Part shown: positions 11,301-18,767 of the stretch, piece by piece
Layout of the letters: each line of letters starts with the position of its first letter
Numbering within the stretch: position 1 is the stretch's first letter
From: Ectocarpus siliculosus
Taxonomy: Eukaryota > Sar > Phaeophyceae > Ectocarpales > Ectocarpaceae
Assembly: GCA_000310025.1 (NCBI GenBank)
Contig: FN648935.1
Span: forward strand, 1-18,767
Length of the DNA stretch: 18,767 nucleotides
Reading direction: 5' to 3'
Translations under genes and position numbers: made by a program
The notes under the pieces: generated by a model
The model's input: the letters and a program-made list of their open reading frames with translations, nothing else
What the model was told of the DNA's origin: nothing
Databases searched by the model: none

Positions 11301-11480
11301 GACGCGGACAGTCGATTCTTTGGGAGCTTGGACGTGCGGTGTGCGGTGTCTCCGATAATAATGCCATGCCGTGTTGATTGTCTTTCCGTTGTTCTCGGAA
11401 TTAATTATCACGGTTGGTTACAGTAATTCCGGACCGTTCTTCGGAACGGAGTCCGTTACTCCACACGAACTCTGAACACT
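8303..11480. other. Unassigned region with exon-like open stretches
   Basis: No gene could be established. Several short open stretches bounded by splice-like sites sit on the plus strand: about 9010-9177; about 9570-9748; 9847 (after TTTCAG) to about 9993 (before GTTGAC); and 10041 (after CTTATAG) to 10583. The last contains a basic patch (KRRRKRR). I could not recognise a family, and two frames are open in parts of them, so they may be chance. A CAG run (10657-10671) is flanked on both sides by GAGAGAG. The remainder shows no feature I can support. Confidence 0.35.
10657..10671. repeat. (CAG)5 microsatellite
   Basis: Five uninterrupted CAG units, with GAGAGAG immediately before and again a few bases after. 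No supported reading frame runs through it. Confidence 0.9.
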
Positions 11481-12065
11481 CTCCGTGATATAATGCAAAG
11501 GCAGAAACTAAGTTAAAATCAACCCAACTAAGGCGAATATTAGTACAGAAGAACTAAGCGAGGCATCTACATTTATTTTGTACATCGATAATAATAACAG
11601 AAACTATATCTTTATTTTCCGCAGTTCTTCTTTATTAAAATACACGTAGTTCCTTCGTATAATAAAAATTATGATGAATATGTATTTATCATAATAATAT
11701 TATTGTTTTCAGAAAACTACATTATATAATAATATAATTATATAATTATATAATTATATAATAATATAATAATTGATAATATATATTTTATATATTTACA
11801 TATAAATACATTTAATAAATATATATATATATATTATAATTATATAATTATATAATAATATATATTTTATATATTTACATATAAATAAATTTAATATATA
11901 TATATATATATATTTTATATATATATAATTATATAATTATATAATAATTGATAATATTTATTTTATATATTTATATATTTATATATATATAAATATTTAA
12001 TAAATATATATATATAAAATATATATAATAATATTGTTTTCAGGAAAAAACTACATTATTTTTAC
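11481..12065. repeat. AT-rich tandem-repeat block
   Basis: From about 11,480 the sequence becomes A/T-rich, and between about 11,720 and 12,030 it is almost only A and T. Blocks such as TATAATTATATAATTATATA, TATATTTTATATATTTACAT and ATAAATACATTTAATAAATA recur in the same order two to three times, so it is a degenerate tandem repeat and not just random AT. The block is bracketed by a direct repeat: ATTGTTTTCAG-A(G)-AAAA-CTACATTAT occurs at about 11702-11725 and 12032-12059. It is non-coding. It could be an AT-rich satellite, a matrix-attachment or replication-prone segment; nothing here decides between these. Confidence 0.85.
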
Positions 12066-12086
12066 ATAATATCATAAAATTTTTCT

Positions 12087-12890
12087 CATGGTAGCTCATG
12101 GTGCCCCACCGTGGTACATGCGTGAGGTTTCTCATGGTGCCCCATGGCCAGCATAAAATTGGGGCCCATGGCCACCCATAGTGCACTTCGTCGTCACCCA
12201 TGGTGACCCTCGGTATCCCACGGTACCCCATGGGGTTTCGAAGATAAATTTGAAAAAAAAAATATCCGACAGGGAAACGCGTAATATTAGGAAAGAAATA
12301 AAATAGTTATACCCCGTCGGTTCTCATGAGGCGCCATGGGGAGACACGACTTCCTCATGGACCCCCATGGGCTACCAATTTTATTGAAATTAACAAAATA
12401 AACTGGTAGACTCCACGGTGACCCATGGTGCCCCATGGGGCCTCATGGGGCGCCATCAGGCCTCATGAGGCACATAGCGTTTATTTAAATTCCACTTTTT
12501 TCGCTTTTCCGGTTTTGTTTCTCATGGGATCTCATGGTGCCCCATAGCACGCCATGAGGGGTCATGGCGAACGATAAAAAATTATATTTACGGACCCCAT
12601 GGCCAATCTCATGGGACACCATGGGGTGGTTTTCCATGGTACCCCATGAGATATCTCATGAGATTATCGATTTTTATCGTGGTCCATGGGGACCCATGGC
12701 TCCCATGGACCCCCATGACAATACATGAGATTTCTCATGGGGTCCCATGGGATTCTCATTGGACCTCATGGGGGCCCATGGGTTCCCATGAGATTGTTCT
12801 CATGGGGGCCCATGGGACCCATGGACCCCCATGGGTCACCATAATATCGACCTCATGGGGTTCCATGGGGGCCCATGGGCGCCCATGAGA
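12087..12890. repeat. Decameric CATG-centred palindromic minisatellite array
   Basis: About 44 CATG tetramers lie within about 800 bp (my manual count), usually flanked by G and C runs: CCCATGGG, CTCATGGGG, CCCATGAG. In the right part successive CATG start at 12767, 12777, 12787, 12801, 12811, 12820, 12830 and again at 12854, 12864, 12874, 12884, so the step is close to 10 bp. The left part keeps the same step (12087, 12097, 12117; 12133, 12143). The consensus unit, roughly CATGGGGNCC, is self-complementary, so both strands read the same motif. AT-rich spacers (for example 12241-12320, 12370-12410, 12475-12520) interrupt the array. Open frames through it are low-complexity artefacts. Confidence 0.9.
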
Positions 12891-12900
12891 TATCTCACGG

Positions 12901-13497
12901 CGTTACACAAAAATGTCAAACCCCCGATTCCCGCCGCACGTGCGATGCATTTCGAGAAACCACACGATAAAGATTTTTTTGCCCATAAAAACGGTACTCA
13001 AATGTTCCTCTGGCAGATATTCGCGCGCAAATGTTTGATAATATTTGAAGATTTTTTTCAAAGATTTGGCGACCATAAACATGGGTCTTTGCGACGATTT
13101 TTCCGTTCGATTTGATTACAAACTAATCATATCGTTCGTAGAACGAGCGTTTTTTCTTTAGATCTGCGCGGAAACGTCCGCGTGTCGGTTCAGACCACGA
13201 TAGATTCCGATGTAATCGAATTGGCATCTCTGGTCTCCAAAAATATTTAAAAAATCGTCTGGCCTCTCTCACTGGTCATTTTGATTACAAAGCGCTGCCC
13301 TGAGCCCTGTAATAAAGATGTCCGCTTGTTGATGACACATCGATTATCGACTGCTCTACCACTCTCTCTTGCCGGGTCGAGACGCGAGAGGTACGATACA
13401 GGGAGCTCTACTTCAAGAAACCCACACACACACGCACACATACCACAGCAACCAACCGAGGAACCAAGGGCACACGTAGTAAGCGTCCAACGAAGCC
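12901..13497. other. Spacer upstream of the DUF7869-type gene
   Basis: This is mixed AT-rich sequence with no supported gene. A T-rich motif (AAGATTTTTTT) occurs at about 12969 and 13049, and TTTGATTACAAA at about 13113 and again near 13280, hinting at weak internal repetition. The segment should contain the promoter and 5' leader of the gene starting at 13498, but I see no convincing TATA box or initiator. A short CA-rich stretch (CACACACACACGCACACA) lies at about 13424-13441. Confidence 0.5.
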
Positions 13498-16400
13498 ATG
13501 CCCGTGGCGGATTCTGCGGCATGGCTCTTCGGGAAAGCAGATACCCCAGCGGACAAAGCGCGCCGGCAGCGCGAGGAGGAAGAGAGGCGCCAGAAGAGGG
13601 CACGAACGACTCCTCTTTTCAGGAGACAGGATGACTCGGGAGACACCCTCGGGGCTCCACAGAAACAGCAGCGTTCCAAGCGCAAGTGGGGGGAACCACA
13701 ATCCGCGCAGGAGTGTTGGGAGCGCATGAAGGCAACAAGCAACGAACAGCAGCAGCAGCAGCAGCAGCAGCTGCGGTGCTGCAGGTTGAATTGCATCGAG
13801 CTGTTCGCCAACGGCGGGGGGGGTAGGGATGATGACGAGGGCGGCGCCAGCAACAGTAACCACAGCAGCAACAGCAGCAACGACAACAACAACAACAACT
13901 TTTGTCACGACGGGGATTTCTTGGAACGGGAGCAGGCCATTTTCAAAGGGTTCACGCGAGAGGAAGACCGCAAGCGGTTCGTCACGGAGCACGTCCCCCT
14001 CGCGAAGCTAAGTCAGGGAAGCATGATCGCGGCGGGCACCCCTGTCTGCAATCGAGCCTTCAGGGAGTTCTTCAGGGTTTCCGACAGCCTCATATGTTCA
14101 TGCAAAGGGACGGAAAAGGCTCCGGCGTCTAGATCAGCGACAAGGTGTGTGTGTGTGTGTGTGTGCGTGTGTGTTGGTTTGTGGGCTGCTAGCGTGTTGG
14201 GCCTCGTTTGGTAAATACTACCACTTACTGTCAATAAGCAGTACTACTACAGGCATGCTGCTCTCAAGATAGACATAGACTATGTAAGATTAAGCATGTT
14301 TGTAGAGATTGCAGCAGCAGTAAGTAGTAGATAGCTGTCAACTTAATTAAACATACATACATACGTACATTCGATGAGCGGGCAGCTCACTTGTACTTGT
14401 CCTTTGGCCTTTGGCTGACGACGTCTTTCCCGTTCGTGCATGTTGTCACTCCTGTATCGTTCATAATTAATTGTGTGTTGATGGGTCTGTCTAAAGATGT
14501 CCTGTGCAAAAGACCAGAGATTCACCCAAGAGGGACAGGGCCATCGGCTTCCTTCAGCACTACCAGGACACGTTCGCGCAGCACATGCCGAATTCCGACG
14601 ACAAGTACCTCTACCTCAAGAACAAAAATGTATGTATGTGTACGCACTTCATATGTATGTATGTTTGTATGTATGTATGTACTGCGCGTATGTATTTGGG
14701 TTGTGACGGGAGGGAACATTACCCTCCCTCCTCAGTTTGTGGAAGGAAGGATAGCCCAAAGACGCCAACAAGTTTAGTCTTCTGTATGTGGTGTACTCTT
14801 GTTCCATGGCGGTGGTGGTGGTCGTGGGTGTGCGTGTGGAGCATTGCGCAGGTACAAAAAAGGTCGATCCGCAGTAACTTGATAATATGATATCATTTAT
14901 TTGTTGACCAGTTCGTGCTGACCGAGTGGTCTATCCAACCAATTGCTAGCCTTTTTCTGATTGGTAATACAAGCCTACTGCTGCTGACCTCTTCTATCTA
15001 CCACTACCTATCGACGAGTCGCCATTGCCACAGCAACAGCAGGAGTACGTAAATACTGCTACTGGCAGCCGCATCCATCCACCATCCATGCACGCCTCTC
15101 TTTTCGACTATTATTGTCATCTTCGCAGGAGTTGTTTGACGAGTACGAGAGCCAAACCCGGAAGGAGCTCCACGGGGAGCTAGTGGGACTGGACGCAGCC
15201 CTCTGCACGCGTGAGTATTTCAACAGGATATGGGCCCAAGAGTTCCCCCATCTCAAGTTGAAACCAACCGGAGACTTCATGCTTTGCAAGATCTGCACGC
15301 TCCTCAAGTCTGCGATCTTCGGAACGCAGTCCGGCTCCAGAGGCATCCAGGACGAGGCGGAGAAAGACCTGAAGAGAAAGGAGTACGACGACCACATGGA
15401 GGTGCGTATGTATGTATTTGCTATTTGCGTGGTTTACAGCGTCATACGACGACATCACAACGCAACATGTTTTTTGAACAGACGCCACAGCACAAACCCG
15501 GGGATGCACAGTATATATTAGACCCCTGTCTACCGCACCTACCTCCCCAAGAAGAGGTTCCAGGGGTGGGCACACCGGCTGCTGACATGATTGTCGAGCT
15601 TACACTTGAACCCGGAGCAGTAATCTGTGCCTTCGTGTTCGTGTCGACAGGACGTGAGCAACGACCGGAAGGCAATCTCAAAACTTAAGACGGCTGCAGC
15701 GAATGCCAAGATGAACGGGGTGCCGTGGGACCAGCCCTACTGCATGATGGACGTCGCCAACCAGAGCAACTTCGTTGTCCCTCTGTCCAAGGACAAGGCT
15801 CACGGGATCGACGACAAGTAAGGGAACCCGTTGCTTTAGTAACGTAGTATCAATTTGTCGAGTAGGCTACGCGGAAAACACATACTTTGATGTAATTGGT
15901 TACGTTAACTTTAATCAGCGTGGTATCAGCGAACGTGGACAGGTCACCGGTCGTGAGGAAAAGAAGAAATAGGTGGTAGTAAGAGGCCCGTCGGCCCCTT
16001 CATCCAACACGAGGAATCGCAACCCCACACCCCATCGCGCGCTCGCACCGCCCCCTGTCTAATTCCTGTTTTCCAGGGGGTATGGCGAACGCGCGAAGGT
16101 ATACGGTGTGCTCGTCGCCGGGATGGTCATGAACGTGTTCTTCGCCCCCCAGATTCTCGGCACGGGTGAGTGCGCATGATGACTCACGTTTGAGGCATGT
16201 TCGAGCAGGGTAGGAAACTTTACATCTGAGAACGTAGAAGGGAGCAAGCTTTTCACGGACGGTAGCGAGAAGATAAAACTCTTTCATTGCATGTTCGTTC
16301 ATGATCGAAATGTTCGCCGCTTGCTGATGAGGCTTGCGTCGGTTGGTGTTAGGGTGCATTGCCACGCGCAGGCAGTATGCCCGACTGCCATGCTCACACC

Positions 16401-18767
16401 TCTAACGCAGGGATAGTACGCTTGGCAGTCGCGTTATATTTACGTTGATTGGCGGCCGCCGCCTTCAATGGTTTTGAGCTCAGTTGCATTGGTCTTGTCC
16501 TTTCAACGCGTATCGCCGTTTGGCTTGGGCCGCGGCACAAGTCTAGTTCTACGTGGCGCGAGATAAAAAGACAGCTAGGTATCATAAACCCAATGAATTT
16601 GCGGACATCGTCATGTATGTACGTTTTATTCTCATCATGTATGTTCTCGTGCTATGGGGGCGTGACACGTTTTTCCGTCGCAGGTACAAATCTCGTCGCA
16701 ACGGCGCTGTACTACCAGTTCATGGAACTGACCCTCTCCTGGGAACATGCCCTGGGAGACGTGACCGTGCAGGTGGACAACACTGTCGCCGAGAACAAGA
16801 ACAACTACCTCATGGGCATTTTGGCAGCGATGGTTGGTCGGGGAATCATGAGGACGGTCACGCTCTGCTTCATGATGGTTGGCCACACCCACATCCAGAT
16901 CGACCAGATTTTCTCCTGGTGAGTAGTCGTCGCGGAAGAAACACATAAGAATAATGCACAGGATGGTCGACGTATAGTATGTATCCACTGTGCGTTCGAG
17001 GGACGTTACATATATCGTCTTGCAGCGCCTACTATTTGTTGATGAAATAATAAATGTATATCCCTCGTGATCGAGCCTTTGTCCTCGGGGTGCGATTGAT
17101 CTAAGGCGTATATCCACATCTTCATCTTGCCGACAAATAAATCCCGACGTCAACCATTTACAAAGACACCCCAACCTTTCTTGTTCGTCTCGTGCCCCCC
17201 CCTTTTGCCCACGTCGTATTTGCGCCATTTTGATGCGAAGCTTCGCCAAAGCGGTGAAAGGGGTCGACATCTTCACGCGAGAGGAGCGGGGGGACGCCTT
17301 CAGACGCGGCTACAAAAAGGTACAAGTAAAATGCCGGACCCTAGAAAACCTCGCCAACTTCAAGGACCTGGTGGCTCCCGTAACACGACGCATCCCAAAC
17401 ATCACCAACTACCAAGCTTTCAAAATCTACAAGGAGGGGCCCTCGATGGTGGTGACGGTAAAGATGAAGATGCACCACGAGGACTGGTTAGGCTTCAGCG
17501 AAGATGGGAAGACGGTGGGGAGTGGGGACGGATTCAGCCCTTGGCGCCTGATGCACGCACATGCAGTGCACTTGGAGTCAACCCCGCCCTACGAGCTCAA
17601 ACTGGTCCAGGATGAAATAATTCACCGGGTAGAGCTGCGCCAACAAGCCTCGTGGCAGAAGCTACCAGTCGCCTACGTCGGCGGTACGTTTTCGTTTTTT
17701 TTCGCAATATCGTTCAACGAGAGTATCCTAATATGTTGCTTGCCGTACAAGAGCCCTGGTAATGACGTATCCTGCGTTCGTTGTTCGCCTTTGTCAATGA
17801 CATGATGCTGCAAGAAACAAAGCTCTCAAGCGTTGCAAAACCGTTGTCCCGAACTACTACGCGCCTTAATGGATCCAGACCCGGAAAAGCAAAAGCGCGT
17901 CAAGCTGGATCACGCCGACAGCCTCAGAATATTAAGGACGACGGGAACCAAGGCATTCGACCTGGACACATCCTGGCTTCCTCTTCAGGTCTCCGGCGAC
18001 GACTCTGAACCAGACCTGGACGACGGTGGCGATGAGGGGGGTCTCTCACACGGTCTCTCCGACGAGGACGACGACAGCTCGTTCGGAGACGATCTCGATG
18101 AACGTCTACGGCAGCATCAACAAAGTTGCCGTGCCGCCCAGGGGGGGGGGCGGCGGCTGCGGGATAAACAGACATGGGCACATGGCACAATGCACTCTTT
18201 CTCGTTCTTTCTGTCGGATGGAGCCCTTTTTCTTGTGGGAAAGGTCATCGACAAGCGCGAAATTGACGGGCAGGAGGAGGTAGCTCTTCACTGGTACACC
18301 CCTAGGAAACGCCTGGTCGACAGCGCGGTGAATGTGTCCTTCGACACGTACGCCGGAGCGTCCTTCTCTCCTACCTACATAGCAGGGGACGCGACTTCCC
18401 GTGTGAACTCTCGTCGCAAGCTACTGCCGGACTCGTCGTGGGAGCCTGTGTCCGGGATAGTAGCGACGTCCTCCGCTCTCATCTCGGGAGGGTCCAAAAT
18501 TCCGGCACACGTCAAACAAGCCATTAAGACGGCAAACCAACTTACGGCCGCGGATGATGAGGATGGGGGTGGTGGCGGGTGCGACAATCCGGGCGGGGCA
18601 GCCAACATCGTCACCGAAGGAGGAAAGAAAGGCAAGGGGCGGCTGCGAACCGAACGAGAGGGGGAGGAGGAGGAGGAGGAGGAGGAGGAGGAGGAGGAGG
18701 AGGAGGAGGAGGAGGAGGAGGGGGAAGAGGAGGACAACGACCTCAATAAGGAAGGCGATACCATGCA
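13498..18767 (+). CDS. DUF7869-type transposase-like protein, 8 exons, 3' end beyond window
   Basis: Exons inferred at 13498-14144, 14497-14629 (acceptor could be 14533), 15129-15401, 15651-15817, 16077-16165, 16684-16918, 17241-17683 and 17831 to the window end. Introns are GT-AG with consistent phases, giving about 974 residues so far. N-terminus: charged, Gln run at 84-91, then a Ser/Asn-rich stretch. C184-NRAFREFF resembles the conserved VCxxAF segment of the family. C313-x2-C316 follows (GDFMLCKIC). Putative RNase H-like acidic residues: D385 (MMDVANQSN), D468 (VQVDN, then ENKNN) and D510 within GHTHIQID. GHTHxxxDQxFS is the most diagnostic motif. DUF7869 is a family of unknown function found in many eukaryotes; the transposase role is inferred from fold-like residue spacing. 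After the core there is an acidic region, a segment (FLVGKVID...LHWYTP) like the chromo/BAH-like tail seen in relatives, and a long Glu run. The donor for intron 7 and its acceptor are the least certain borders. Confidence 0.8.
13747..13770 (+). repeat. Coding (CAG)8 tract, polyglutamine
   Basis: Eight consecutive CAG codons encode Gln 84-91 of the DUF7869-type protein. A second low-complexity stretch of Ser/Asn codons (AGCAAC, AACAAC) follows at about 13840-13900. Read on the minus strand these tracts create long Leu/Cys-rich artefact frames. Confidence 0.9.
14145..14174. repeat. (GT)n microsatellite at the intron 1 donor
   Basis: About 15 GT units with one interruption (C at 14166) begin exactly at the inferred 5' splice site AAG|GTGTGT of exon 1. 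The donor is therefore the first unit of the repeat. Confidence 0.85.
14351..14370. repeat. (ACAT)n microsatellite in intron 1
   Basis: ACATACATACATACGTACAT lies in the first intron of the DUF7869-type gene. It is the reverse-complement type of the GTAT tracts in introns 2 and 3. Confidence 0.85.
14630..14696. repeat. (GTAT)n microsatellite at the intron 2 donor
   Basis: Several GTAT units start at the inferred donor AAT|GTATGT and continue, with interruptions, for about 65 bases. A shorter run of the same type begins just inside the intron 3 donor at 15402-15420. Confidence 0.8.
14841..14870. repeat. Fragment of the upstream 200-bp repeat in intron 2
   Basis: GCGCAGGTACAAAA here is identical to the core of repeat copies 1 and 2 (about 846-859 and 1094-1107). 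GATCC follows at a similar distance in all three. The match is short, so common ancestry is likely but not certain. Confidence 0.45.
18141..18150 (+). repeat. G10 homopolymer inside exon 8
   Basis: Ten consecutive G bases encode part of Gln-Gly-Gly-Gly-Arg. The frame is open and family-like on both sides with exactly ten, which supports the length given here. Confidence 0.85.
18661..18725 (+). repeat. (GAG)n tract encoding polyglutamate
   Basis: A nearly pure run of GAG codons near the right edge, in frame with exon 8, gives a long Glu run followed by more acidic residues. On the minus strand it makes a poly-Ser artefact frame. Acidic tails are common in nuclear and chromatin-associated proteins; a role here is inference. 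Confidence 0.85.

Noticed and set aside
12087-12890. CRISPR-like array
   Set aside because: The units are about 10 bp, self-complementary and directly adjacent, without unique spacers of regular length or cas genes, and the window is eukaryotic.
12646-13115. Open frames of 80 and 94 codons in the CATG array
   Set aside because: They are built from repeated His-Gly-Pro-Trp-Met patterns that simply translate the 10-bp repeat.
13408-13992. Minus-strand 194-codon and 161-codon frames rich in Leu, Cys and Val
   Set aside because: They are mirror images of the CAG and AAC codon tracts of exon 1 of the DUF7869-type gene.
16635-17276. 213-codon minus-strand open frame
   Set aside because: It is antisense to the GHTH exon and the following intron of the DUF7869-type gene. 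The plus-strand frame carries the conserved motifs.
18375-18764. Minus-strand frame with a long poly-Ser run
   Set aside because: It is the antisense of the GAG (polyglutamate) tract in exon 8.
1-18767. tRNA, rRNA and telomere-type repeats
   Set aside because: No cloverleaf with a proper GGTTCGANNCC arm, no rRNA-like conserved stretch and no telomeric repeat were seen.

Overview
The window looks like nuclear DNA of a eukaryote. There are no bacterial operons or ribosome binding sites. Its two supportable genes are cut by many GT-AG introns, and CAG, GTT, GT, GTAT and GAG microsatellites are scattered through it. The style (short exons, CAG-rich repeats, mid GC, transposase-like genes) would suit a stramenopile such as a brown alga. 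That placement is inference only.

Layout. Positions 1-3175 hold no gene I can support. They contain a 43-bp tandem duplication, a ~200-bp repeat present as two similar copies about 250 bp apart with a more diverged third copy, and triplet microsatellites. Positions 3176-8302 (+) hold a gene I rebuilt from eight small exons whose splice phases all agree. It encodes a 622-residue protein of the CxC5/CxC6 cysteine-cluster plus KDZ (Kyakuja-Dileera-Zisupton) transposase type, with its acidic catalytic residues present. Positions 8303-11480 are unassigned, with exon-like open stretches around 9.0-10.6 kb that I could not resolve. Positions 11481-12065 are almost pure A/T with internal repeats. Positions 12087-12890 are an array of CATG-centred, about 10-bp, self-complementary units broken by AT-rich spacers. 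Positions 12901-13497 are a spacer. From 13498 to the right edge (+) lies an eight-exon gene, cut off by the window end, for a DUF7869-type transposase-like protein. It has a polyQ tract, a three-aspartate RNase H-like core and a C-terminal segment with an acidic run.

The two genes belong to different transposase-related families and share no pathway I can see. Both are on the + strand, both have several introns within their catalytic regions, and neither shows a frameshift or internal stop in my models. They could be intron-bearing mobile elements, recently inserted copies, or host-retained genes. I could not find terminal inverted repeats or target duplications by eye, so element borders are not called. 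All exon borders come from reading frames, splice consensus and family resemblance, not from transcript data.
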